A DNA stretch of 60,415 nucleotides from Heterostelium multicystogenum (taxonomy: Eukaryota; Evosea; Eumycetozoa; Acytosteliales; Acytosteliaceae): assembly GCA_003667245.1 (NCBI GenBank), contig RCNN01000180.1, forward strand, positions 1-60,415. Direction: 5' to 3'. The position numbers and the translations under genes were made by a program. The notes below the pieces were generated by a model that was given only the letters and a program-made list of their open reading frames with translations, was not told where the DNA came from and ran no database searches. This document shows positions 10,463 to 21,970 of this stretch, in pieces; within the stretch, counting starts at the first letter, position 1, and each line of letters opens with the position of its first letter.

Positions 10463-10738
10463 AATATAATTTATTAATCAATTATTTTTATGTCTTTTTT
10501 ACCAGATCCTGTTGTTTTTCTCTTTTACTTTTCTCCATTAATCCCATATGAAGTACCACCTAATTGTCTCTTACTCTTTCTTGTACCATATCCAAGTTCA
10601 CCAGCTACATTTCAACAGTCCCATCAAATGGAACATAATAATATATATAATTCAGATCTCACTAGACTTCAGTCATTACTTTTATTTTATTTCAAGACTT
10701 ACACTGATCAAAAAGTAGCAACTGTAAAATAAAAGTAA
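10463..10738. other. Unresolved coding-like stretch, strand uncertain
   Basis: The plus strand has an 80-codon ORF (10490-10732) rich in Pro and hydrophobic residues with no recognised family. The minus strand of the same DNA encodes a basic, Gly-rich stretch (GYGTRKSKRQLGG, then TTGSGKK) after an AG acceptor, broken by one stop. The minus-strand composition looks more like dictyostelid protein. I cannot decide which, if either, is real. Confidence 0.25.
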
Positions 10739-10804
10739 AGAAAAATTAACGCATGCGTCCTAAATTAAAAATAAGATTTGGACAGATCTCGGGGTTTCTT
10801 GTGA

Positions 10805-10841
10805 AAGATCATAGTATTTTTTTTTGCTGTAAGGAGATCTT
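10805..10841 (-). ncRNA. Candidate dictyostelid Class I small RNA
   Basis: The minus strand contains CCTTACAGCAA (10834-10824). This is the 11-nt conserved motif of Dictyostelium Class I RNAs, cytoplasmic 42-65 nt ncRNAs whose 5' and 3' ends pair in a short stem. AAGATC (10841-10836) and GATCTT (10810-10805) flank the motif and are exact complements, giving the expected terminal stem. A DUSE-like element lies about 59 nt upstream of the 5' end. The minimal stem-to-stem length is 37 nt, a little short, so the true ends may lie a few bases further out. No TGTG box was found between DUSE and start. The evidence is motif, stem, promoter and spacing; expression is unknown. Confidence 0.65.
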
Positions 10842-10899
10842 GAATTTGCAAATACGCTTCATCATTGAAAAGTTTGGATAGATTTATCTAAATTAAATT

Positions 10900-10908
10900 T
10901 TATGGGAG
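10900..10908 (-). promoter_or_regulatory. DUSE-like element upstream of the Class I RNA candidate
   Basis: CTCCCATAA on the minus strand matches the Dictyostelium upstream sequence element consensus TTCCCAYAA at 8 of 9 positions. DUSE drives snRNA, snoRNA and Class I RNA genes from about 60 nt upstream. Here it lies 59 nt from the start of the predicted terminal stem. Confidence 0.6.
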
Positions 10909-11118
10909 AGACTCATTCTCTACTTCTAATGGAGAAGAGATACAACCATCATCATTTTTGGTAATGTCTCCATTAGAATGTATTTCGCTGTATCCAACAA
11001 AATATACTAGTTTATTTTTACATATTAAAATGATATTATAATTTGAGAACTTAGTAAATCCATTATTTCTTGAAAATATTGAGATGTTTGATTTTTGAAT
11101 TTTGGCGCGAAAACACAA
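10900..11118 (-). pseudogene. Short ORF resembling a degenerate MADS box
   Basis: A 72-codon ORF starts MCFRAKIQKSNIS. The order K..KSNISIFSRNNGFTKFSNY, NIILICKNKLVYFVG recalls a MADS DNA-binding domain (KIKN...ITFSKRK.G..KKA.EL......L.V.....VY.F). Most of the basic residues and the KKAYEL helix are lost. It ends inside the DUSE-like element. It may be a decayed MADS gene, part of a larger broken gene that continues towards 10463, or chance. Confidence 0.25.
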
Positions 11119-11434
11119 TGCAATAATTGTTTTGTATCGTTCTGAATTGATGATAATAATAATAATAATAATAAAATAGATATCTTGTATTTAATATATA
11201 TATATATATTAATATATTATAATTATTTTAAGTAATACTTATAATCATGTTTATTGAATCATATCTATAAATTATATATAATATTAAATTAGTATTAATT
11301 AAACCATCATAAGAAGACAAGACAAAAGAAAGAAAGAAAGAAAGAAAGAGATATTTATCACAATAGTTTGGTTTGATTTAATTATCAGATAATTAGAACA
11401 AGAACAGCAGCAATAACAAAAAGAGCAGCAACGA

Positions 11435-14400
11435 ATGGAGAAGAACTTATTGAATATTGTTGAGGAGTTGGGCCAGTTTGAAACCGTATCAAATAAGAAT
11501 GTATTTGTTAAAGGTGAAGACTGTCTGGCTGCTATCAGCGAGCTATTTCGTCAGCTGAAGAGAGATAATGAAACATATAGAGATGCCTTCATTATTGTGG
11601 GTGGGTGGAATATCGTATCAAAATAAGCTGATACCTTTGATGTTGGCCTATCCAGATGACATCATATTGGTTTTAAATATATGTAAGTTTTTGATCCTGC
11701 TGCTGGGGCATCGTTTCAGCCTAATAGACTTCACAACTCTGTCTAGGAAGAGCATATTGGTACTAATGCATCCATCTAGTGAAGGTTATGGTCAAGTTTA
11801 CACTTCCAATCAGTATGGAATCACAGAATATCATAGTGCAAAAAGAAATACTTTGGAACTATAAGGAATCGTTCATCAACAAGGAGTTCATTGCGCTGCT
11901 TCTGTCTTTGCTGGGCGGCCCCATAGCTCGACTCTACTCGGAGTCTAGATCAAACTCACAACAATCAAAGAATGACTGCGCACTCATTGAGTTGATTCTT
12001 TCGTTGATTCGTAACATTGTAAAGATACCTGATCCCGATGAAGCTATAACAACAAAGAGGAATCTGGACTCCTACAGGAAGACTTCATCCTGCTACTCCA
12101 CCAGTATGTAGATCTACCATTTTATTTTTTATTGGCGCCAACAACATTCTAACACTGATCTATTCCATCTTCTAGGGAAAAGTTCTTGGAGCTATTCCTG
12201 ACACTGTCCCAAACTATGAATGAAAACAAGCTATTTAGTTCAAATCCATTGTTTTCTCTTCTGCTACTGGAGATATTTGCCGAAATACTTGGAAGAGAGA
12301 GTCCACAGAGCGTTTGGTACTCTAATAACGAAATTACCCCAAATCAACAACAACAACAGAAGCAGCAGTTGCAACAGTCCGCTGAACCCACAGACCCATT
12401 ATTAAAGCTGAGGATGAAGGAAAGTCATGCTAAAAAACTAGCTAATGCAGCAACGGCTTCTTCTCGATTCAGAGGTACCTATACACAGATTACCACGTCC
12501 TCGGGTGTAGGCGCAAAGATATACAATAACGCACTTCCCTCAGCCGACGGTGCCAGCGAAATTAAGAGCCTGCTGTCTCGTCCACAAAAATCTTTTCAAC
12601 CAATCAAAGAGCGTCGATGCCAACACTTCTCTGTTCCGTGGCAAAACCAAAGGTGTATCCTCGCGCCCTCAATCACAGTCGTCACAGTTTCTCCTTGGTG
12701 TCTTGCGTGATTGGGCCACTCAGTTTCTTGATGGGTGCTATAATGTCCTGATGGAAATTGTTGTCTATGAGCTTTCGAGATCAGAGTCATCGATTCTCGA
12801 AACAGATCGTTATAACTTCTTATCATTCACCTATTTCTTTACATCGTTTGCCCTTACCATGCTACAGAGTAGAAACAGAAACAGACTCCATGCCAACTTA
12901 AACAACAACGACAACAATAACAATGATACGCAGGCAGCTGATTTGGATAACATTATTCTTGGTTGTGTTGCATCGACACTATCACTAAATACATTCAACT
13001 TTATATTTGAATGTATTGATCTGTATATGGGAACAAGCAATCTACGAAAAGTAGACTACGTTCCACTGGAGAATACTGTATCTACACTATGCTCAATGGT
13101 GTCCATTCTCTCCTATATGTCAACATCCGACCAGGAGGAAGTCGTCAACATGTCAAAGAAGATGCAGCAAAACATCTACTTTAACAAGGAAGTATTTCTT
13201 TCGGGTGTGATCAGGCTCATGAGACGTTATGATTCAAAGCTCCACTCCAACGCAATGCTGATCGATATTACAACACTCGCATACACCACCATCCATATGC
13301 TGGAGCATTTCTGTAAGCTACAGGACACTGGTAGCTCCATCACGATTAAGAAAAAGTCAAAGCGATCGGCTACAAAAGTTGAAGTCCCTGAGGAGGGCGA
13401 TAACGATGCAGGTGATAAAGAAGCGGATAACGAGGAGGACAACAGCGATAAAGACTATGAAGACGAGTTGGAGAGAGAGAAAGAAAAGGAACAAGAAATG
13501 TCAACGAAATTAATGAGCATAGAGAGCTTCATCTCTGACTTTGCACATCCCGACATTGTCCACAATCTATGTAATTTGCTTGGTAAATGGTCAACCAACT
13601 CCAAGATTGTCAACTTCCAAGTAGTCTCATTGATTAGACGTATCGTTTCCATTGGACTTGAAGGATGCTTCTATAGGCTTTCTATATTCTACATGTTCAA
13701 TGGCTTCATCAATGATCCGATTATCACTAGAGACCCCAACGCCACATTGCTCCTGGAAACCATCCACCAAATTCTGGAAGGATACTTTAAAAAGGCTGAG
13801 AAAGCAAACTTACTCTATCTCAAACTTCTAACTCCTAAATCAGTGAATGCAATATTATCTATGGATTTGGACGATGCTATCGCTGGTGAAAAATCTAATC
13901 AAGACGAGCAAGATGAGCAAAATGGAGAGGAGCATGGATCCACAAAACGTAAATTGACAAAGAAAGAAAAAGAAGCCCAGTACGATGAGGGTGAAGCGCA
14001 TATTGATAGTGACGAAGAGGAGTCAATGATCAAGAGGTCCACTCACAAGATCAAGAAGCACGACGAAGAAGACGAGGAGGCCGCTGAGCATCACGAATCT
14101 GACAGTGAGATTGCTCTTGGAGACAAAGTAATAACTCTAGAAGAGAAAGCTGATGAAAACCATCTTGCCAAATATATCAAGATCATCACTAAGAAATCGA
14201 ATGCCGATGCTATCTTAATGTGGATCAAAGATAACCTTTTGAATGCTGTGGTATTACGTGAGAGAGAAGCTTCTCAGCTCAAAGGAAAGTTTACACTGCA
14301 TACATTTAGAACATCCATCATTGAGAAAGAATACTGCTCCTCAAAGACCGTCAAGAAACTGTTCAAGCTATTCAAATTCAGCCAATCGAACCGAGGTGAA

Positions 14401-15694
14401 TTTACCATCCCAGAGAGCAAGTTGTACAGCCACACTTATTTATCATTCCTCCACAAGTTGATTCTAAAAGTAGAGTTGGAAGCTTCAGAAAAGCAAAAGA
14501 GGAGAGCAAATAGAAAAGCAGAAGAGGAAAATGAGAATGAGGTAGAGATTGATAAAGAGGAGAATAACGATATAGAGATGAAGGATGAAGAAGTAGCTAA
14601 GGAAAAGGAGGAAGATAGTGAAGAGGAGGTAGAGATAAAGTCATCAAAGAAACCATCTAAGAATAAGAGTAGCAAGGTAGAAGGTAAAAAGAAAATAAAT
14701 ACAAGTGAAGACGACTCGGATACAATGGAGATCGATGAGGTAGAAAGCAAACCAAATAACTACAAAAAGCACAACAGTAAATCAAAGAACAAATCGGAAG
14801 AAGAAGAGCAAGAAGACAGTAGTGAAGAAGATAAGCCAAAACGTGTTAAAGTTATTGCAACAAAGAATCAGAGGAGAAAGAAAGAGGATATTAAAACTAA
14901 GAAAGATGATAGCTCTGATGAAGAGGAGGAAGAAGAGGATGAGAAACCAAATCCAACAATTACAAAGAAAAATCAAAGCAAAGTACATCCAACCAAGAGC
15001 AATAAAAGACCAGTAGCCATAGATAGTGAAAGCTCAGAAGAAGAGGAAAATAATAATGTTGGAGAAAAAGAAGTCGAGAAAGAGGAAGTCGATAGCTCAG
15101 ATGAAGAGATTGTAAGAGTTCAAAGAGTGATTGTCTCAAAGAAGAATAAACGACTCGATAAAAAGAAACAACAAGCAGACAAGAAGAAAAAAGAAAACCG
15201 CTGCAGGAAAGAAAAAGAAAGATGTTTCCGAATCGGAATCTGATCAGAGCGACGCCAAATCCAAGAAGTATAAGAAGCAACAAAAGCCTGTTATACGTGA
15301 CAGCAGCGAGGAAGAGTCGTCCGAAGAAGAGCCAGTTACTACCAAAAAAGCCAATTCAAAATCCTCGGCTAAACAAGCAACACCAGCGCCCAAGAATGTA
15401 AATAGAAACAATAACAAAGAAGATGACAGTGGCGAATCAGAATCTGAAGAAGACAAAGTGTTGGTTAAGAGAAAGTTTGATCATAGCTCTATAAAGAAGT
15501 TCGACATCAAGCGTATAAGACAAGCCGTAGAAGTTTCAAAGTCCGCCAGAGCCAAGCAAATAGAAGAAGCCGAAGACCATGAGGAAAACGACCATGAGGA
15601 GGAGGACACCAATACAACAACGAACAAACCCGAATCAATTAGTTTACTAACTGATACCAACCCTAACAATAAACAAGCCAGCCCCTGTACTTGA
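11435..15694 (+). CDS. Timeless/Tof1/Swi1 replication-fork protection protein
   Basis: Timeless, with Tipin, travels with the replisome, stabilises stalled forks and helps checkpoint signalling. The N-terminal TIMELESS domain is clear: GEDCLAAISELFRQLKRD, GGWNIV, then LIPLMLAYPDD, QNIIVQKEILWNYKES, and ALIELILSLIRNIVKIP. After an intron ending near 12174 come FLELFLTLSQTMNENK, SSRFRGTY, then FLLGVLRDWATQFLDGCYN and VLMEIVVYELSR. The middle (NIYFNKEVFLSGVIRLMRRYD) and the YSHTYLSFLHKL region also fit. The C-terminus is a long acidic/basic low-complexity tail ending at 15694. A GT-AG stretch at 11683-11746 looks like an intron. Indels are needed near 11620, 11780, 12050, 12610 and in an A-rich run near 15190. 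Between 12610 and 15190 about 860 codons are uninterrupted. Confidence 0.85.
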
Positions 15695-15869
15695 CAAAGA
15701 TGATGTTGAATGACATCTTGTTTTTAAACACACACTACAGACAAGAGTGTGAAATTAAATTTTTGATTGCATGATTGATGATGTTGATTGCACGAACTGC
15801 TTTTCATTTTTTATTGTTCAACATAATCCAAAACAGATATTGCTTTCAAACATTTCCAAAACAATATTT

Positions 15870-17558
15870 ATGTTAAAGAAGATACTTTCTAATAATAACT
15901 ACACTCGCATTAATAGCTATTTAAGCAAAGCATCTTCATTAACAACTACAACTACTACAGCGACCTCTATCAAGTATAAATACTACTTTACAAGCAATCA
16001 ATTTAAACTATCAAAGGAATCAGACGCAAGCACAACAAGCTTTTCATCGACTTTAGATAAAACCATCACACTAGAACAACTCTATCAGAAAATGGATCCA
16101 TTCATTCCACATGCTAACAAGTTCATTAACTTTATTGATAATGCACCATCACCCTATCATGCTGTTGCAGTGCTCTCCGATGTTCTCAAGCAAAAGGGCT
16201 TCATCCAACTCTCTGAAAAGACAAAGTGGGATTTGAAGCCAAATGGAAAATACTTCTTCATCCGTAATCAATCGTGTCTATCTGCATTCTGTGTTGGTGG
16301 ACGTTTTGTAAGTCGATATTGTTCTTGAATCTGCTTGTTTTTGAAGTGGATACTAATTCAAGTGATTATCTAGGCTGCCGGTAATGGATTTGCCATTGCT
16401 GCTGCTCACAACCGATAGTCCAAACTTAAGAGTCAGACCAATCTCAAAGGTCGAGTCTGCAGGTTACTTACAGGTTGGTTGCGAGACCTATGGTGGTGGG
16501 ACTATGGTACACTTGGTTCGACCGTGAATTTGACTGTTGCCGGTCGTGTCATTGTCAAGGTAGGAGAAAACAACTATGAATCAAAATTGGTCCACATCAA
16601 GCGTCCAATTCTCCGTATCCCATCACTGGCTATCCATTTAGATCGTACCGTCAACACTGATGGTTTCAAGCTAAATGCCCAACGTCCATCTCGTTCCAAT
16701 CATCTCTAGTCAACTCAACTCCAAACTCTGTGGATTGGATGAAAACGTTGAGAACAGCAAACACCACCCAGTTCTTTTGGATCTCCTCTCCAAGGAACTG
16801 CACTGCACCGTAGGTGACATTGTTAACTTTGATCTCTCAGTTTGCGATACTCAACCAGCAACCATTGGTGGTGCCCTCTCTGAATACATCCACTCACCAA
16901 GACTCGATAATTTATGTATGTCATACTGCTCCATTGAGGCCCTCGTCAATGTCTCTGACGAACATCTCAAGAACGAGGAATCAGTCCTCTCTGCTGTCCT
17001 CTTTGACAATGAAGAGGTTGGATCTAGCTCACCACAAGGTGCATGTGCACCATTGATTACCGACACAGTCGACCGTGTAAACCAATGCTTTGCCCCATCC
17101 AGCGAAAATTTGACATTGCTATCTGATATCTCATTGCGTAAGTCATTTTTGGTGTCAGCCGATATGGCCCACGCCGTCCATCCAAACTACTCTGACTGCC
17201 ACGAACCACTTCACCGTCCACAAATGAACAAGGGACCAGTCATCAAATACAATGCCAACCTTCGTTATGCCACTGACAGCACCTCTGCTTTCTACATCCT
17301 TGAGCTAGCCAAGCGTAACGGTGTCCCAGTACAAGAGTTCCTTGTCAAGAACGACTCACCATGCGGAAGCACATCGGTCCCATCATCTCTGGATCCTATG
17401 GAATCAAGACAGTCGACATTGGAAATCCTCAACTCAGTATGCACAGTATCAGAGAGACCTGTGGTGTAGCTGATATCACATACAGTACCACTCTTTTCCA
17501 AAGATTCTATGAGCAATTCACCCAAATGGAAAAATCAATCCACATCGACACAATGTAA
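15870..17558 (+). CDS. dnpep: Aspartyl aminopeptidase (M18)
   Basis: A zinc metallopeptidase that removes N-terminal Asp/Glu. M18 landmarks in order: [15 protein letters not shown], an HT-DSP metal site (near 16411), [88 protein letters not shown] and [16 protein letters not shown]. One intron (16308-16373, 66 nt) is in phase. Conserved blocks lie in different frames, implying indels near 16411, 16497, 16525, 16682 and 17372. All known active-site blocks survive. The start at 15870 gives an N-terminal extension of ~75 residues beyond the usual M18 start, rich in Ser/Thr/Asn with basic residues. It could be an organelle-targeting sequence; the cytosolic start would be near 16093. Confidence 0.88.
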
Positions 17559-18708
17559 AATCAAACCTGCACTACCCACCACCATCATAACCCAAACCAT
17601 GACCCAACCCATGCCCACAACCATCACAACTTTGAAGGTTTAAATAAAGTGAAATAGATCTACTTTTTTGGTAGAAAGTTTATTTATTTTCAAAATAATC
17701 AAAAATCACTACCATGATCCAAGATCTATAGATCAATCTGTAGAATTTGCCACTTTAAGAACGAATACCTTCCAGATGTATGATTGACCAATCGAAAGAA
17801 ACGTAGGTTTACACAACTTTACTTTGATCAACAACTATCAATGAAATATTTCTATTTATTTTCTTAGTGTAAGCAATTTTAAAGTAGAGTTACAAAGAAT
17901 GGATTGATATTTTTTTTCTTTTAAAGATTATGTTTTTCTTTTTTGATCGGCTGGTCGATCAAAAATCATTTTCAAAGTTCTAAATCTAATTTTCTTACTA
18001 AATTTGGTGTGAATCTGTCAGGGAGTATGCAAGGGGAAATCTGTAAATATAAGAAGTTTGTTTGTGATTTCACCTGGGTCCTTAAATTGTAAAACCTAAC
18101 CTCTTTTTCGCTTCGTATCAGGGTTTTTTTCAAAAAACTGTCAATTGAGATTGAAACAATAAAAATATGATCTAGGATTAATTAATTTGGTGATTGGCGC
18201 TTCGTGTTTGACTGTACTAATTGTGTGCTTAAGGGTATTCAGTTTATTAAATTTGCAATATTATGCTTCTATCAAACAACGAATAAGCTTTTGTGAATTA
18301 GAATAGACTGTACAGCAAACGCACTAGTACCCTTCGGTTATGAAGGTTATTTTATTATTCCCACCTTGGTCTATCAAACATCTCATACACACACGCGATA
18401 ACAGATATAATAATAATTTCCCATCAACCAATTACTGATCCATTACACCCACACCACATCCACATCCACATTCACCACAACCTCAGGCTTACCTCAATCG
18501 AAAGTGGTTCCTCACAATACACCTGTACCGGTACTACTAAATTCACACAGAATCAAACCAATTCTTAGATTTTAGATCGAGACAATCAAAGTACAAGTGT
18601 TTCACTGAAATAGAAATAGCAGCGGCAGTCAGTCAATTTTAATTAGTAGTAGGTCAACCTAGAGGTCATAGTTGTATTATTGTTGGAATTAGAGATAGAT
18701 ATTATTCA
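17559..18708. other. 1.15 kb intergenic region
   Basis: No gene recognised. It holds a perfect 10-bp hairpin at 17940-17965 and a C/A-rich stretch at 17563-17630 after the peptidase stop. The region from 18360 on is less AT-rich than usual and may include a 5' UTR of the flavoprotein gene. Confidence 0.45.
17940..17965. repeat. Perfect 10-bp hairpin with 6-nt loop
   Basis: TTTTTGATCG (17940-17949), loop GCTGGT, CGATCAAAAA (17956-17965). It is 380 nt past the end of the aminopeptidase gene. It is self-complementary on both strands and of unknown function. Confidence 0.5.
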
Positions 18709-19371
18709 ATGGAAACTCTAGTTTGTAAACAAAAGGTTGGGGTCATTGTCTCCAGTGTTAGGGACAGTAGAATTGGAAATTCCCGTTACAGAGTGGGTTA
18801 TCAGGACTGCTCCAAAGTCCGAGTTGATTGAGTATAAAGTGATCGATTTGAAGACCTGGAACAATGGTTCTGGACTGCCCATGTTTGAGGCCGCTGTGTT
18901 GCCACGTGATTCAAAACGAATACAAAGATGAAGTGACCAATCGCTGGAGCAAAGAGGTCTCTGAGAAAAACAGGATTTATTTTCATTACACCAGAGTACA
19001 ACTACGGCTATCCTGCATCAATTAAAAACTGTCTAGATTATTTACATCACGAATGGAACAATAAGCCTGCAGGTATGTTGTAATCAACCAATCATTCTTC
19101 GTTGAGCCTCGAAAGTCACTAATTGCAATTCTACTTAGTATTGATATCATATGGTTTCAGTGGTGGAGCAAGAGCTGCATCCCATTTGAAGCCAGTGCTG
19201 GTCGATGCGCTCTCCATGAAGATAATGGAAACACAACCCCAACTTGTTATAAATAACGATATATTAGATAAAACGACTGGTCAATTCTATGATATAAATA
19301 GTAGCTTCAAAGCGTACGAGCCTGAAGTTTATAAATCGATAATAGAATTAATTAATCATCTGCATCAGTAA
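18709..19371 (+). CDS. NADPH-dependent FMN reductase-fold protein (flavodoxin-like)
   Basis: Flavodoxin-fold FMN reductases of this class reduce FMN, quinones or azo compounds with NAD(P)H. Visible blocks are KVGVIVSSVRDSRIGN (the phosphate-binding loop of the fold), VTEWVIRTA, LPMFEAAVLP, then FITPEYNYGYPASIKNCLDYL (the characteristic PEYN-x5-P-x-LKN-type motif) and VLISYGFSGGARAASHL. The C-terminus ends HLHQ at 19371. A 66-nt intron (19073-19138) is in phase. The blocks need frame changes near 18780, 18930 and 18970. Upstream ATG 18709 is the first Met in the frame of the phosphate-binding loop. About 220 residues, a normal size. Confidence 0.75.
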
Positions 19372-19413
19372 TAAAATTATATATATTATTATATTATCTT
19401 TTGTTTATTATAT

Positions 19414-20175
19414 TTATTGTTGTTGCAGCTGTTGTTGTTGTTGCTGTTGTTGTTGCTGTTGGACTTGAGCGGCAATTGTCTTTATTTTATTTTGTAAGTC
19501 AAAATCTGTATAGAACAAGTTAAAAGTTAGTATAAGTGAAGTGTGCACCTCCTTTTCCCGTGGGATAAGAGATAAATGGAGGAAGATTCAATCAACGAAC
19601 CTTTGTTCTTTGTTCAATAGCTTTCTTTTCTGTGTATCTTTATAGTTAGTCTCTACTTGTTTTCTGTTACATTGTTATTGGTTGTTAGTGAATGTAAAAA
19701 GAAAGGTAATCAAACGATTCAAACACCTACAAATTCTTTGAAATTAGATCTAAACGGGCATTAATGGTGGTCTCTGCTTCTGTCTTTGATTGTTTAAATA
19801 ATACAGGACCAATTAATTTATAGATGTTGGCCTCACCATCCAACAACTCGAATTCTTTCTTTACAAGTTCGTTTTCATTCTGTTGTGTCAATAAAGTTGT
19901 TCTGGCTTGAGCGATCTTTTGTAACTCTAAAACATATATAATAATAATAATACTCCTGTTAATTACAGCTGTACATTATTTCTATCAGCCATGAATAATA
20001 GTTGTTTCATTTCAACTCGTTTCGTTTACTCGAGTAAAGCAGAATGACTTGAAACACTCGTCCTCTATCTTCATTGCATATGAACCTCACCTTTTTCGTG
20101 TACTTGAAACTCTTCTCTTGCTTTAACGATTTGCTCTTGAATAGCTTGAACTTGTGCTTGTACCTGTGCAGACAT
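19414..20175 (-). CDS. pfdn6: Prefoldin subunit 6 (beta-type)
   Basis: Prefoldin is the hexameric co-chaperone that delivers nascent actin and tubulin to CCT/TRiC. Exons on the minus strand: 20091-20175 (MSAQVQAQVQAIQ...), 19731-19926 (LQKIAQARTTLLTQQNENE...; YKLIGPVLFKQ), 19601-19663 (KQVETNYKDTQ) and 19414-19505 (ending in a poly-Q tail). The YKLIGPVL beta-hairpin flanked by two coiled coils is diagnostic of PFD6. The first three exons join in phase; the last joins only with a one- or two-base adjustment, either an indel in the A-rich third exon or a different donor. The C-terminal Gln run is unusual for the family and reflects the genome-wide CAA/CAG expansion. Confidence 0.85.
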
Positions 20176-20792
20176 TCTTAATATATATTATTATTATTAC
20201 TATTAATGTAAAATTAGATTAAGCTGAAGTAAGTCTTACTACTTAAATAAAAACAACAAGAATATTAAAGTTGAACTGAAAAAAACTTCTAAAAATTTGT
20301 TGTTTCTTTTTTTAAAGTTCTCTCTTGAGGTTGTGTTCATTGTCATGCCAAAGATCATGTTGATTGTTTAACCTCAGACCGTATACCTTGGACTTATACA
20401 TCTCAAATGTGAGGTCTGAAACCTTATGATCAATTTCTAAACTCTTCTCTTATCAATTCAATTATTTCAATAAGTTAAAAGCTATACAGTGTTTTGAACT
20501 TTCCTAGGTACTTCAAAGTAAAATTGTGAATTACAAGAGATGTTGTAAATCTGTTAACTTATGACATTCGTGATTATGTATATTTTGATGATCAATAGAA
20601 TTTTTATTGAGTCTGTCTCAGACAGGCTTCCAAGCTAAAATTATTATTTGGTATTTCGGCTTCAGGGTGGATCGTATTGACTGTGCCTATGAATCCTGGC
20701 TAGGATAGTATTTACCAAATACCTGGAAAGAGACATGTTTATATTTACACTCTCCTTTGATATGCTCATGAAGATTGGTGGAGCATTTTCAC
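20176..20792. other. Intergenic upstream of prefoldin 6
   Basis: No gene recognised. It contains a CTGTCTCAGACAG near-palindrome near 20612 and a 20640-20720 patch of higher GC, which may be the 3' part or UTR of the Yae1-domain gene. No tRNA or snRNA pattern was recognised. Confidence 0.4.
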
Positions 20793-21730
20793 TCATGCTG
20801 CTCTTGTCCAAATAAGCCACATTGATTGGTTGACAAAGGAGTGCTTTGCTGTCAAATAAAACAACTTTCGATAATGATTAATTTTGTGAATTGATGACCC
20901 TAAACTGTTTCTCAAGACAATTGTTGATGATTGCATTACCGTTCCAATCCAAATTGGTTTAAAGATTTCCTTACACTCAGCACATAGTCTGTTGAACAAC
21001 TCTGTATCCTCTTGGATCGTCAAGCTGATATTTACTTTTCCATTGCTAGATGGTGTGGTCGCTTCGGTTACATTCGCTTTACAGCATCCACCATCTTTGT
21101 TCTCGTTTCCACCACAACATCTATCTGCACAGACCTCAGCAGACGGCTTATCACTGCAACATTGATCACCACTCTTCAAAGTACTTGTTCCACTATTGCA
21201 GCATGAAGAGCTTGTGGATAATTGTTGTTGCTGTTGTGTAGTGGCACTTGGACTTTCTGAATGAGTGTAGTTATTGAATTTGATTTTGAGCATATCAATA
21301 GTAGGAGGTGAGCAGTGTAGATTCAAGATTGCCTTCAATCTCGATTGCATGTCTTCCAAACTAGCAATAAGAGGAGCTTCCTCATCTTTCAACAAAGACT
21401 TATTGTGATGGAAGAATACATCAAGAGAGCTGATAGCACCAATTAGCAGAGACCATTTGTAAGCAATCTCTGATGATTCTTTTAAACCTTCATTGAATCC
21501 CTTTTGCAAAGTATCATTTTTTCCTTCTTCCAAGCCATCTTGATATCCAATCTACAATAAATGCCACAATCGAATCAAATTAGAAGTGGTTCACAATCAC
21601 AGTGTAGAGTAGTTGTAGTAGAGCAGCAGGTACCTACAGGGAATATATTATTTTGTGATCTCACAGCATCATTGCTGAACATATTAGAATTATGGTCATC
21701 ATCTCCATAGAAATCATCGATGTCACTCAT
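20793..21730 (-). CDS. Yae1-domain protein with a cysteine-rich insertion
   Basis: Yae1/Lto1 proteins form an adaptor that recruits the cytosolic Fe-S targeting complex to the ABC protein Rli1/ABCE1. Exon 1 is 21638-21730 (31 codons, acidic, MSDIDDFYGDDD). Exon 2 is 20793-21551; the intron is 86 nt and in phase. The Yae1 repeat is plain: GYQDGLEEGKNDTLQKGFNEGLK. After a helical domain (to ~residue 130) comes a Gln/Ser stretch, then a Cys-rich segment with four Cys-Cys pairs (SCCN, QCCS, RCCG, GCCK) plus more single Cys. The C-terminal block LFNRLCAECKEIFKPIW has a CxxC. The last ~50 residues before the stop look less conserved and may be intron read-through. Whether it is Yae1 or Lto1 cannot be settled from sequence alone. 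Confidence 0.75.
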
Positions 21731-21970
21731 TTTCGCTGTCTTCTAGATCTTTGAGATATTACTTGTTGGGTTATTATCACTATATTATGTGGTTTGAATA
21801 CAATAAGCAGGTTTGGTCTGAGAACTGACTCGACTGGTTGTTCGAATCGTCATTTTAATTTTTATTTTTTACTTTTGGTGCATCTGAATGTGATAACACA
21901 CAAGTGGGCACTGTGTCAATCCTGACGAACTAAACTAATTTAATACCCAATGGGATCAGAATGATCAGAT

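Noticed and set aside
14436..15456. Several Ser/Leu/Phe-rich minus-strand ORFs under the Timeless tail
   Set aside because: They are antisense shadows of the GAA/GAG/AAG-rich acidic-basic tail.
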